A stretch of DNA of 64,000 nucleotides from Sphingomonas cannabina (GTDB lineage Bacteria > Pseudomonadota > Alphaproteobacteria > Sphingomonadales > Sphingomonadaceae), in contig NZ_CP090059.1 in assembly GCF_021391395.1 (NCBI RefSeq), forward strand, positions 915,001-979,000, read 5' to 3'. The position numbers and the translations under genes were made by a program. The notes beneath the pieces are model-generated. The model saw only the letters and a program-made list of their open reading frames with translations, did not search any database and was not told the DNA's origin. This document shows positions 18,746 through 27,344 of this stretch, in pieces; the first letter of the stretch is position 1, and each line of letters begins with the position of its first letter.

Positions 18746-19501
18746 CTATCGGGGCGTGTAGGCGGTGCCGCTGCCGAGGAACCGTCTGGTTGCGGCGCGC
18801 GCATCGGATTGCGCCTGCGCGCGCCGCGCGGCCTCCAGCGCCTCGGCGCGGTACTGTGCGGCCATCAGGGTCTGGATCTGGAACTGCTGCTTGGCCGAGA
18901 GCGCGAGGAGCTGATTGGTCGCCTGCGCGGCCTGCAGCGCGCCCTCGGCGCCTTGGCTCTTCGCGACGATCGCGCCGAGCGCCTGGGCATCGCCGGCGAC
19001 GTTCTCGACCACCTGCGCCTGCATCGTCATAGTCTGCCGATATGCCGCCATCGTGGCGTCGAGCCGGTCGCGCGCGGCGATCACCTGGGCGTCGGTCGAG
19101 AGCGCCTCGCCGAACCGCTGCGGGAACATCCGGCCGAACTGCTGGTCGAGCCCGGCGACGCGGAAGCGCAGACCCTGCGCCTCGCCCATCAACTGATCGA
19201 TCTGCTGGATGGCGCGCGTGATCTGCTGGAGCTCGGGGAAGTCGATGCGGCTGAGGTTCCGCGCCTGGTTGAGCAGCATCATCGCCTCGTTCTGCAGCGA
19301 CCGGATCTGATTGTTGATCTGCTGCAGCGTCCGTGCGGCGGTGAGGACGGTCTGGCTGTAGTTGGTGGGATCGAACACAGTGATCTGCGACGAAGCCGGT
19401 GCGGCGGTGAGCGCTATCGCCAGCGATGCACTCGCACCGAGGCCGAGCAGTCCGGCGGCAGCGGCCGCGAGGGGCGTGCGGCGTGCGGGCAGGCGTGTCA
19501 T
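18746..19501 (-). CDS. trbJ: TrbJ, VirB5-like conjugation protein
   Basis: A 251-residue exported protein: signal sequence with LAAAAAGLLGLGASASLAIA and cleavage near APASSQ, then the TrbJ start ITVFDPTNYSQTVLTAARTL. The rest is long helices rich in Gln (QQINNQIRSLQNEAMMLLNQ; QATNQLLALSAKQQFQIQTL), as expected for a VirB5-like minor pilus/tip or surface component. Its start overlaps the trbE stop as ATGA. A normal lipoprotein TrbK (entry exclusion) gene, often placed next, is absent. Confidence 0.93.
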   Translation of the reverse strand: MTRLPARRTPLAAAAAGLLGLGASASLAIALTAAPASSQITVFDPTNYSQTVLTAARTLQQINNQIRSLQNEAMMLLNQARNLSRIDFPELQQITRAIQQIDQLMGEAQGLRFRVAGLDQQFGRMFPQRFGEALSTDAQVIAARDRLDATMAAYRQTMTMQAQVVENVAGDAQALGAIVAKSQGAEGALQAAQATNQLLALSAKQQFQIQTLMAAQYRAEALEAARRAQAQSDARAATRRFLGSGTAYTPR

Positions 19502-21954
19502 GGCGTCATCTCCTGGTCGGGTGGGATCGAAGGTCCCGGGAATTGGGCGATGAGGTCGGCGGCCCAGTCGAGGCCGCGCTCGCGTAGGAAGCGCGCAGCG
19601 AAATCGGCCGGGCTGGCGTCCGCCAGCAGTGCGTCGATTCGCGCCTGGGTGGCGGGATCGGCCGATCCGCAAAGGCTGAGCGCGATCGGCCCCAGGCCGA
19701 GCTCGAACAGGCGGTTGCCGCGCGCCGACTGCAGATAATAATGCCGTTTGGGCGTCGCGCGGCTGATGAGCTCGATCTGCCGCTCGTTCAGCCCGAACCG
19801 CGCATAGGCCGCGCGGCTCTGGGGCTCGCCGGCGCGGTCGTTGGGCAGCAGGATGCGCTGCGGGCAGCTCTCGATGATCGCGGGGGCGATGCCGCTGTCG
19901 GCGATGTCGGCGAGGCTCTGACTCGCGAACAGGACCGCAACGTTCTTCTTGCGGAGCGTCTTCAGCCATTCCCGGATCCGGGCGGCGAACAGCGGATGGT
20001 CGAGGAACTTCCAGGCTTCGTCGAGGATGAGCAGGGTCGGCCTGCCGGTGAAGCGCTCCTCCAATCGGTGGAACAGATAGGTCAGCACCGGCGCGACCGC
20101 GCTGCCGCTTCCCATCAGCGCCTCGGTCTCGAAGCACTGGATGTCGGCCATCCGGAGGTCGTCCTCGGCGGCGTCGAGCAGCCGGCCGAACGGGCCGTCG
20201 AGCGTATAGGGTGCGAGCGCGGCACGCAGCGCCGCCGACTGGAGCAGCAGCGCGAGCCCGGTCAGCGTGCGCTCCTCGGCCGGCGCCGTGGCCAGGCTGC
20301 CTAGCGCAGTCCAGACCGTATCCTTGACGTCGGGAGTGACCGCCACCGTCTCGTGCGCGAGCAACGAGCCGATCCATTCCGCCGCCCAAGCGCGCTCATC
20401 GGGCTGGTCGATATGGCGCAGCGGCTGGAACGCGAGCGTGGCGCCGGCATCGCCGCCGAGCCCGAGACCGTGGTGCGCGCCGCCGCACGCCAGCGTCGCG
20501 GCACGCGCCGAGCGGCCCATATCGAAGATGTAGAGCTGGTTGCCGGGGTAACGGCGGAACTGGAGCGCGATCAGCGCGAGCAGCACCGACTTACCGGCGC
20601 CGGTCGGGCCGACGACGAGCATGTGGCCGACGTCGCCTACGTGGGTGGAGAGGCGGAACGGCGTCGATCCCGATGTCCGGGCGTGGAGGAGCGGCGGCCC
20701 GCCGAGATGCGGGTTGGCTGATGGGCCTGCCCAGATCGCCGACAGCGGTACGAGGTGCGCGAGATTGAGCGTGTGGACGATCGGCTGGCGGACATTGGCG
20801 TAGGCGTGGCCGGGGAGGGAGGAGAGCCAGGCCTCGACGGCGTTCATGCCTTCGCGCTTCACCGTGAAGCCGAGCCCGTTGACGATGCGCTCGACCGCAC
20901 GGACCTTCTCCTCGGCCCGGGTACGATCCTCGTCGGCGACGGTGATGGTGGTGGTGAGATAGCCGAACGCGACATGGTCGCCGCCGAGCGCCTGCAGCGC
21001 GAGGTCGGCATCCGCCACCTTGTTGTCGGCATCGCTGTCGAGGAGCTGCGTCGGCTGGTTGTAGAGCACCTCGCGCAGCAGCGCGGCCACCGACTTGCGC
21101 TTGTTGAACCATTGCCGCCGGATGCGCGTCAGCACCTTGGTGGCGTCGGTCTTATCGAGCGCGATGAAGCGGGTGGTCCAGCGGTAGGCGAAGTCGGCGG
21201 CGTTGAGCGCGTCGAGGATGCCGGGCCGGCTCATCGTGGGGAAGCCGAGCACGGTGAGCGTGCGCAGGTGGCTCTCCCCGAGCCTCGGCTCGAGCCCGCC
21301 CGTGAGTGGCGTGTCGGCGAGTACGCCGTCGAGATACATCGGCGTCTCGGGCACTCGAATCGGATGGTCGCGCGTCGAGACGGCGCGGTGGAGATAGGCG
21401 AGCGTCTCGGCGTCGTCGAGCGCGCGAACCTCGGGTATGAAGGCGCCGAACAGGTCGAGCAGGCGGTCGGTCTCGGCGACGAACTGGTGGAGCGCGGCGC
21501 GCCAGTCGCGATCGGGATTGCCGGCGGGCCGGTCAACGAGGAGCCGGCCGGTGGCGTCGGAGGCATCGGGTCCGGGCAGCCACAGGAGGGTCAGATAATA
21601 GCGGCTCTCGAAATGCCGCCCCTCCGCCTCGAAGGCGGCGCGGCGCTCCTGATCGACCAGCCATGAGGCCGCGTCGGGAAAGCGGCTGTCGGGATAGCCG
21701 AGCGCCTCGCGGCGCTCGGCCTCGAAGAACAGCGCCCAGCCCGAGCCGAAGCGCTTCAGCGCGTTGTTGGCGCGCGCTGCGGCAGACACCAGCTCGACGT
21801 CGGTCGCGCTTTCGAGGTCCGGCCCGCGGAAGGCGAGCGTGCGCTGGAAGCTGCCGTCCTTGTTGAGAACGATGCCGGGTGCGACCAGCGCCGCCCAAGG
21901 CAGATGGTCGGTGAGGCGATCGGCGCGCTGGCGGTATTCGTGCAGCGCTAGCAT
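19498..21954 (-). CDS. trbE: TrbE, VirB4-like conjugation ATPase
   Basis: An 818-residue ATPase. The N-terminal CagE/TrbE/VirB4 domain runs to about residue 410 and the RecA-like domain follows, with Walker A VGPTGAGKSVLLALIALQF (about 455) and Walker B LLILDEAWKFLDHPLFAARI (about 645), plus the downstream ASQSLADIADSG and a C-terminal GLNERQIELISRA. It powers pilus assembly and substrate movement at the inner membrane. The ATG at 21954 (MLALHEYRQRADRLTDHLPW) overlaps the trbD stop and gives the typical VirB4 start; longer ORF extensions are rejected. Confidence 0.96.
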   Translation of the reverse strand: MLALHEYRQRADRLTDHLPWAALVAPGIVLNKDGSFQRTLAFRGPDLESATDVELVSAAARANNALKRFGSGWALFFEAERREALGYPDSRFPDAASWLVDQERRAAFEAEGRHFESRYYLTLLWLPGPDASDATGRLLVDRPAGNPDRDWRAALHQFVAETDRLLDLFGAFIPEVRALDDAETLAYLHRAVSTRDHPIRVPETPMYLDGVLADTPLTGGLEPRLGESHLRTLTVLGFPTMSRPGILDALNAADFAYRWTTRFIALDKTDATKVLTRIRRQWFNKRKSVAALLREVLYNQPTQLLDSDADNKVADADLALQALGGDHVAFGYLTTTITVADEDRTRAEEKVRAVERIVNGLGFTVKREGMNAVEAWLSSLPGHAYANVRQPIVHTLNLAHLVPLSAIWAGPSANPHLGGPPLLHARTSGSTPFRLSTHVGDVGHMLVVGPTGAGKSVLLALIALQFRRYPGNQLYIFDMGRSARAATLACGGAHHGLGLGGDAGATLAFQPLRHIDQPDERAWAAEWIGSLLAHETVAVTPDVKDTVWTALGSLATAPAEERTLTGLALLLQSAALRAALAPYTLDGPFGRLLDAAEDDLRMADIQCFETEALMGSGSAVAPVLTYLFHRLEERFTGRPTLLILDEAWKFLDHPLFAARIREWLKTLRKKNVAVLFASQSLADIADSGIAPAIIESCPQRILLPNDRAGEPQSRAAYARFGLNERQIELISRATPKRHYYLQSARGNRLFELGLGPIALSLCGSADPATQARIDALLADASPADFAARFLRERGLDWAADLIAQFPGPSIPPDQEMTP

Positions 21955-22217
21955 GCCCAATGGCCCTTCTGGCGCAGGTGGCGTAGCAGGATCGGCGCGA
22001 AATCGGGGTCGCTGCGCGCGGCGAACACGGCGAGGCTGTGGCCGATCGCCCAGAGCGCGAGGCCGGCGAGCCACTGCTGGAGGCCGAGCCCCAGCGCCGC
22101 CGCCACCGTTCCGTTGACGATCGCCAGCCCGCGCGGCGCGCCGCCGAGCAGGATCGGCGATCCGAGGCTCATGTGGATCGGCACCTCGAACCCTTCGATG
22201 TGGCCGCCGGCACTCAT
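21948..22217 (-). CDS. trbD: TrbD, VirB3-like protein
   Basis: An 89-residue membrane protein with the family pattern EGFEVPIHMSLGSPILLGGA at the start, then two hydrophobic segments (about 30-48 and 50-68) and a C-terminal RSDPDFAPILLRHLRQKGH, the D-P-x-F-x-x-V/I-x-x-R-H motif typical of VirB3 proteins. It works with TrbE in pilus biogenesis. The start overlaps trbC as ATGA and its stop overlaps the trbE start by a few bases. Confidence 0.92.
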   Translation of the reverse strand: MSAGGHIEGFEVPIHMSLGSPILLGGAPRGLAIVNGTVAAALGLGLQQWLAGLALWAIGHSLAVFAARSDPDFAPILLRHLRQKGHWAC

Positions 22218-22759
22218 GCGATCAGGGCCCCGCCGCCGAAGCTGAAGAAGGATAGGAAGAAGGACGAGGCCGCGAACGCGATCGACAGGCCGAACACGAT
22301 CTGGATGAGGCGGCGGAACCCGCCCGCAGTCTCGCCGAACGCGAGGGTGAGCCCGGTGGTGATAATGATGATCACCGCCACGATTTTGGCGACGGGGCCC
22401 TGGACCGACTCGAGCACCTGCTGCAGCGGCTGCTCCCACGGCATGCCGGAGCCCGCAGCGAATGCGGTGCAGGCGTTGCCGACCGTCAGCAGCGCTAGGA
22501 TACCGATGGGAGCCGGGTGGGCGAAGCTGACCCGCGTGCCAGGGACCACGGGATGCTTGCGCAGGAACGCCAGCAGGAAGGCGAGCAGGACCAACGCGGC
22601 CGCCAGCTTGGTCGCGGGGCCGAGCAGCAGGTCGAGCGCGATGCTGCCGGTGGCCGGCGGATCGGGCCGGGCGATGAGGTTCGCCGCGAACAGCGCGAAC
22701 AGAGCATCGTGCAGGCGCGGCTGGATACGGGCGAGACGGGAGGGAGTGGGCGAGGTCAT
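22214..22759 (-). CDS. trbC: TrbC, VirB2-like pilin
   Basis: A 181-residue pilin-type protein. The conserved C-terminal half has the small-residue start GSGMPWEQPLQQVLESVQGP and two transmembrane helices (VAKIVAVIIIITTGLTLAFG; LIQIVFGLSIAFAASSFFLS) with a Gly/Ser-rich end. The N-terminal ~100 residues, with two further hydrophobic stretches, are longer than in RP4 TrbC and would be cleaved or act as an extended leader. The ATG at 22759 overlaps the trbB stop and has GGAG upstream. Confidence 0.88.
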   Translation of the reverse strand: MTSPTPSRLARIQPRLHDALFALFAANLIARPDPPATGSIALDLLLGPATKLAAALVLLAFLLAFLRKHPVVPGTRVSFAHPAPIGILALLTVGNACTAFAAGSGMPWEQPLQQVLESVQGPVAKIVAVIIIITTGLTLAFGETAGGFRRLIQIVFGLSIAFAASSFFLSFFSFGGGALIA

Positions 22760-23757
22760 GCGCAATCTCCTGAGGGCGGGAGGGGCGGATCCGGGAGGAG
22801 GTCGACGAGGCGGTAGCCGCCGTCGGGATCGAGCCCGGCGACGTGCATGACCGCCTCGACCCGTCGACCGGTCCCACGTCCGGCGATGAACACGACGATT
22901 TCGATCGCCTCGGCGATCAGGCGGCGCGGTACGGTGACCACCGCCTCCTGGATGAGTTGCTCGATGCGATTGAGCGCGGCGGGCGCGCTGTTGGCGTGGA
23001 CGGTGGCGATGCCGCCGGGATGGCCGGTGTTCCAGGCCTTGAGCATGTCGAGCGCCTCGGGGCCGCGGACCTCGCCGACGATGATGCGGTCAGGCCTGAG
23101 GCGCAGGGTCGAGCGGACGAGGTCGGCCATGGTGACGGCGCCCGGCCGGGTGCGCAGTGCAACGGTATCGGCGGCGGGCGATTGGAGCTCGCGGGTGTCC
23201 TCGATCAGGATCACGCGCTGGTGGAGGTGCGCCATCTCGGCGAGCAGCGCGTTGGCGAGGGTGGTCTTGCCCGAGCTGGTGCCGCCGGCGACGAGGATGT
23301 TGCTGCGCGCGACGACGGCGAGCGACAGCAGGCGCGCCGCCTCGGCCGACATGATGCCGTCACTCACATAGTCCATCAGCGTATAGAGGCGGGTCGCCGG
23401 TTTGCGGATGGAGAAGCAGGGACCGAGCGCGACCGGCGGCAGCAGGCCTTCGAAGCGCTCTCCGGCGCCTTGCCCATGCGGCGGCAGCTCGGCGGAGACG
23501 ATCGGCCGGTCGGCGTGGACCTCGCCGCGGGCGTGCGACGCCACGAGGCGGATGATCCGCTCGACTTGCGCGGGATCGAACCGGACCAGCGTATCGGTAA
23601 TGCCCTCGCCGAGCCGATCGAGGCGGAGCGCGCCGTCGGGATTGACCATGATCTCGAGGACCTGGCTGTCGGCGAGCGCTGCCGAAATGGTCTCACCCAT
23701 GGCGGTGCGCAGCATGGCGCGGCGCCGGTTTTCGGCGATGGAGCCGATGGCGCTCAT
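22756..23757 (-). CDS. trbB: TrbB, VirB11-like traffic ATPase
   Basis: A 333-residue hexameric ATPase of the type II/IV secretion family. Walker A is AGGTSSGKTTLANALL (about 160), the Asp box is VILIEDTRELQ, Walker B DRIIVGEVRGPEALDMLKAW, and the His box GHPGGIATVHANSA. It drives pilus assembly with TrbE at the cytoplasmic base of the channel. The start overlaps the upstream copG-like gene as ATGA. Confidence 0.96.
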   Translation of the reverse strand: MSAIGSIAENRRRAMLRTAMGETISAALADSQVLEIMVNPDGALRLDRLGEGITDTLVRFDPAQVERIIRLVASHARGEVHADRPIVSAELPPHGQGAGERFEGLLPPVALGPCFSIRKPATRLYTLMDYVSDGIMSAEAARLLSLAVVARSNILVAGGTSSGKTTLANALLAEMAHLHQRVILIEDTRELQSPAADTVALRTRPGAVTMADLVRSTLRLRPDRIIVGEVRGPEALDMLKAWNTGHPGGIATVHANSAPAALNRIEQLIQEAVVTVPRRLIAEAIEIVVFIAGRGTGRRVEAVMHVAGLDPDGGYRLVDLLPDPPLPPSGDCA

Positions 23758-24158
23758 GCCGCGCCTCCAACGCCCGGGACATGGCCGATCGTGCGCTTGC
23801 CGGCGGCGAGCTGGCGGCCGACCTGGGCTACGAATCGCTCGAAGCGGTCGCGACCGACCGCAGCGGCTGCGGCATCGGCGTCGGGCAGCGGCGCCGTCAC
23901 CATCAGCTGGTAGCGGACGAACAGCGAGAGGCTCTCGAGCAGCACCTCGATATCGCGCCGTGCATGCTCGATCTCGCGGGTGATGCGGTCGAGGCGCAGC
24001 TTCAGGAGGTCGTCGATCTCTCGGGTAGCCCGCCGTGCCAGCCAATCGGCGAGCGCGGCATTGACCAGCCGCGACTTGTTCCCGGCGGTGCCGGCCGCGA
24101 GCGCCTCCAGCGCGTCGGCGAGCTCGCGGTCGATATAGAGGTTCTGGCGGACCTTCAT
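23754..24158 (-). CDS. Ribbon-helix-helix (CopG-like) protein of the tra/trb operon
   Basis: A 134-residue protein. Residues 1-45 (VRQNLYIDRELADALEALAA, then GNKSRLVNAALADWL) follow the beta-strand, helix, helix pattern of CopG/Arc DNA-binding proteins; the rest is helical with EHARRDIEVLLESLSLFVRY. A gene of this type is regularly found between traG and trbB in alphaproteobacterial elements and may regulate the operon or act in the relaxosome. It starts 3 bases after the traG stop. Confidence 0.82.
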   Translation of the reverse strand: MKVRQNLYIDRELADALEALAAGTAGNKSRLVNAALADWLARRATREIDDLLKLRLDRITREIEHARRDIEVLLESLSLFVRYQLMVTAPLPDADAAAAAVGRDRFERFVAQVGRQLAAGKRTIGHVPGVGGAA

Positions 24159-24161
24159 GAC

Positions 24162-26204
24162 TTAGAGCCCCGGCACGAGGTCGCGATCGCTGCCCTGATT
24201 GAGGGCGTATCCGCGGGCGACGGCGCTGAAGCCGCGCGCCTGGTCCATCGCGTGGCTGTCGGCGGCGATGTCGTCGTCATCGGCGACGGCAGCCCCGGGA
24301 TTGGGCGCCGGCTCGGCAGGCTGCGCCACTGGCTCGGGCAGGCCGGGATGACGCTGCTGCTCGAGTCCGCCGTCCTCGGCTGCACCCTCGGCATCATCGG
24401 ACTCGCCGAGACGGGCGTCGGTGCCGCGGACGAGATCGCCCCAATCGTTGAGACGCGCGTCGGGACGGTCGGCATAGTCGCCATCCGCCAGCATGGGCGG
24501 CGCCGTCACGCGCCGCGTGAAGTTGCGATCGGCGAAGTAGCGCAGCTTCCTGGCACGGATCGGCGCCATGCCGGAGACGAGCACCAGCTCGTCGGTCGGC
24601 GGGAGCTGCATGATCTCGCCGGGGGTCAGCAGAGCGCGCGCGGTCTCCTGGCGGCTGACCATGACATGGGCGAGCCATGGCGCGAGGCGGTGCCCGGCAT
24701 AGTTGCGCATCGCACGCTGCTCGGTCGCGGTGCCGAGCGCGTCGGAGATGCGCCTGGCGGTGCGCTCGTCGTTGGTCGCGAAAGCGACACGGACATGGCA
24801 GTTGTCGAGGATCGAATTGTGCTCGCCGTAGGCCTTCTCGATCTGGTTGAGCGACTGCGCGATCAGGAAGGCGCGGATGCCGTAACCGGCCATAAAGGCG
24901 AGGCTGGTCTCGAAGAAGTCGAGGCGTCCCAGCGCCGGGAACTCGTCGAGCATCATGAGAAGCTTGTGCCGCCGGCCCGGTCCGGACTGGTCAAGACGCT
25001 CCGTCAGCCGCCGGCCGATCTGGTTGAGCACCAGGCGGACGAGCGGCTTGGTCCGGCTGATGTCCGATGGCGGAATGACGAGATAGAGCGAGAGCGGCCG
25101 CTCGGCGTCCACCAGGTCGGCAATCCGCCAGTCGCAGCGCGCGGTGACCTCGGCGACGGTGGGATCGCGGTACAGGCCGAGGAACGACATCGCCGTCGAC
25201 AGCACGCCCGAGCGCTCGTTCTCGCTCTTGTTGAGGAGCTCGCGCGCGGCGGAGGCCACCACCGGATGGACGCGCGGATGTGCGTCGGTGCCGAGATGGT
25301 TGGTCTCCATCATCCGCTTGAGCGTCGAGACGAACGGGCGCTGCGGATCGGAGAGGAAGGTTGCGACGCGGGCGAGGGTCTTATCCTCCTCGGCGTAGAG
25401 GATGTGGAGGATCGCGCCGACCAGCAGCGAGTGGCTGGTCTTCTCCCAGTGATTGCGCCGCTCGAGCGCGCCTTCGGGATCGACGAGGATGTCGGCGATA
25501 TTCTGGACGTCGCGGACCTCGTCGGTGCCGCGGCGGACCTCGAGCAGGGGATTGTAGCGCGCCGAGCGCGGATCGGTGGGATTGAACAACAGGCAATGCG
25601 AGAAGCGCGACCGCCAGCCGGCGGTCAGCTGCCAGTTCTCGCCCTTGATGTCGTGGATGACGGCCGAGCCGGTCCAGCTGAGCAGCGTCGGCACCACCAG
25701 GCCGACGCCCTTGCCTGAGCGGGTCGGCGCGAACGCCATGACATGCTCGGGGCCGTCATGCCGGAGATAGCGCGGACCGAACCGCCCGAGCATTATGCCT
25801 GCATCGTGCAGCAGTCCGGCGCGTTCGACCTCGCGATCGGTGGCCCAGCGGGCGGACCCGTACGTGGTGACGAAGCGCGACTGACGTGCCCGCCACAGGG
25901 AGCCGGCGATCGCAGCGCCACAGCCGACGAACCCGCTCGCGCCTGCCAACGTGCCAGCGCGGTCGAACACGTGCGGCGCATAGGCATCGAAATGGTACCA
26001 CCAGGGGAATAGCGCCCAGGGCTGGTAGATCGGCAGATTCGCGATACGGAACCACGGCGGACCGAGCTCGGGCTGGTAGGCAAGCATCGCGGCCGCCCAC
26101 TGCGTGCCGGCCCACATCCCCAGCAGCACGATCGCGAAGACAACCAGGATCTGTCCGATGAGCAATTTGGTGGGCGTCACGTCGAGGCTCCCGCCGGTCG
26201 ACAT
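24162..26204 (-). CDS. traG: TraG, VirD4-type coupling protein
   Basis: A 680-residue coupling ATPase that links the relaxosome to the mating channel. Two N-terminal transmembrane helices (about 14-36 and 78-98) precede the nucleotide-binding domain: Walker A FAPTRSGKGVGLVVPTLLSW (about 150), Walker B KLLMMLDEFPALGRLDF (about 415), and FLIAQSLNQIEKAYG. The Pro/Asp-rich C-terminus is probably disordered. The ATG at 26204 is retained because its upstream and leader sequence is conserved in the degenerate copy at 576-720. It is the first gene of the minus-strand conjugation operon. Confidence 0.96.
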   Translation of the reverse strand: MSTGGSLDVTPTKLLIGQILVVFAIVLLGMWAGTQWAAAMLAYQPELGPPWFRIANLPIYQPWALFPWWYHFDAYAPHVFDRAGTLAGASGFVGCGAAIAGSLWRARQSRFVTTYGSARWATDREVERAGLLHDAGIMLGRFGPRYLRHDGPEHVMAFAPTRSGKGVGLVVPTLLSWTGSAVIHDIKGENWQLTAGWRSRFSHCLLFNPTDPRSARYNPLLEVRRGTDEVRDVQNIADILVDPEGALERRNHWEKTSHSLLVGAILHILYAEEDKTLARVATFLSDPQRPFVSTLKRMMETNHLGTDAHPRVHPVVASAARELLNKSENERSGVLSTAMSFLGLYRDPTVAEVTARCDWRIADLVDAERPLSLYLVIPPSDISRTKPLVRLVLNQIGRRLTERLDQSGPGRRHKLLMMLDEFPALGRLDFFETSLAFMAGYGIRAFLIAQSLNQIEKAYGEHNSILDNCHVRVAFATNDERTARRISDALGTATEQRAMRNYAGHRLAPWLAHVMVSRQETARALLTPGEIMQLPPTDELVLVSGMAPIRARKLRYFADRNFTRRVTAPPMLADGDYADRPDARLNDWGDLVRGTDARLGESDDAEGAAEDGGLEQQRHPGLPEPVAQPAEPAPNPGAAVADDDDIAADSHAMDQARGFSAVARGYALNQGSDRDLVPGL

Positions 26205-26290
26205 GCGGTCGATCCGAGCGGGCTCAGACTCTGCCTAGCGGTGCGAAAACTGAATGGCGCTGATGGGCCTTGATGGGCCGGGAAGGGCTA
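26128..26290 (-). repeat. traG leader and upstream region (intact partner of the 576-720 copy)
   Basis: Covers the first codons of traG and its probable promoter region. The upstream part contains two near-direct repeats, GCTGATGGGCC and TTGATGGGCC, which are also kept in the degenerate copy at the left end of the window. Conservation of this non-coding part suggests it is a promoter or operator. Confidence 0.65.
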
Positions 26291-26321
26291 GCTTTGGCGA
26301 TCGACCAGGCACGCGCGGTGG

Positions 26322-27227
26322 TCAAAGTCCGGCAGCGATCCGCAATTCCTTGAGCCGCTCGCGTGAGACCTGCTCAACCAAATCGCGGAGCGTACGCACA
26401 CATCCGAGGATCGCGTTCAGCTCCTCGACGTCGATCTCATAGGCCGTCGAATAGCGCGCCTCGACGTAGGCGCGTTTGAGCAACTGGAAGCGCCGGCGGT
26501 CGATCCGGCGCTCGCGCGGCCACGCCTCGATCAGCCGCGGCTCGTTATCCTCGGCGAGGGAGCGCAGGAATTTGATGTTATGCGAGCGCGGGAAATAGAG
26601 CGTCCGCACGAGCAGGAAACAGATGTAGGCGCGCTCGGTTGTCTGGTGCAGCAGGAAGGCCGCATCTTTGTATTCGCTTTCCCCAATGGCAAACCGCGAT
26701 AGTTTGATCCCACTGTCGATCTTCTTGAGCCACTCTTCGAAATAGGTCTTTGCCATCTGATAGGCGTCCGCCGAGGTGAGTGGCATCGGCCTCGCCAACG
26801 GGTGACACGGCAGCTCGTAAAGGACGATCCCTTCCCGGGCGATATCGACCCAGAAATACTCGCCACGTTTGAGCGACTGATTCACCTCGTCGAGCGAATG
26901 GACGATGATGTTAACCGGCCGCCGGATCTCGGCGTCGCGCAGAATCCGGTCCTCGGCAACATACCAGTAATGGGCGATGTCGGTGAGGTCGTCGTGGCTG
27001 ACCACCACGAGCAGGTCGAAGTCAGACTGATAGCCGTTCTCAGCTTCATCGACCCAGTCGCCCCGCGCATAGGAGCCGAACAGGATGATCTTTAGTATTT
27101 TGCCGTTCCTGCGGCTGGGCGTCGTCGCTCTGGATATTGCCTCGGCGAACTCCTCCATTAGCACGCGCTGGATCCGCTCCAGCTCGCCCTGCTGTACCGC
27201 CGGCAGATGATCGACATCCCTTCGCAT
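26322..27227 (-). CDS. Nucleotidyltransferase-HEPN fusion protein
   Basis: A 301-residue protein. The N-terminal minimal nucleotidyltransferase domain (about 35-140) has LFGSYARGDW and, a little further, SDFDLLVVVS, the G-S-x(n)-D-x-D metal-binding core. The C-terminal half (about 150-285) is a helical HEPN-type domain (FLLHQTTERAYICFLLVRTL; RRRFQLLKRAYVEARYSTAY) without an obvious R-x4-6-H RNase motif. Two-gene MNT/HEPN pairs are toxin-antitoxin systems; here both are fused, and with the HEPN RNase motif unclear it may be regulatory or AMPylating. The ATG at 27227 has GGAAGG upstream. It sits between traG and the XRE/ImmA pair. Confidence 0.78.
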   Translation of the reverse strand: MRRDVDHLPAVQQGELERIQRVLMEEFAEAISRATTPSRRNGKILKIILFGSYARGDWVDEAENGYQSDFDLLVVVSHDDLTDIAHYWYVAEDRILRDAEIRRPVNIIVHSLDEVNQSLKRGEYFWVDIAREGIVLYELPCHPLARPMPLTSADAYQMAKTYFEEWLKKIDSGIKLSRFAIGESEYKDAAFLLHQTTERAYICFLLVRTLYFPRSHNIKFLRSLAEDNEPRLIEAWPRERRIDRRRFQLLKRAYVEARYSTAYEIDVEELNAILGCVRTLRDLVEQVSRERLKELRIAAGL

Positions 27228-27344
27228 TAAGGCCTTCCATGCGGTAGACACGCAAACGCGCCCGGCCGAACCTCTGCTATTAACATTTTCGATCCTGCGA
27301 GCGGCAAGTCTGCACTCGGCTCATCAGCCCACATAGACGCAGGC

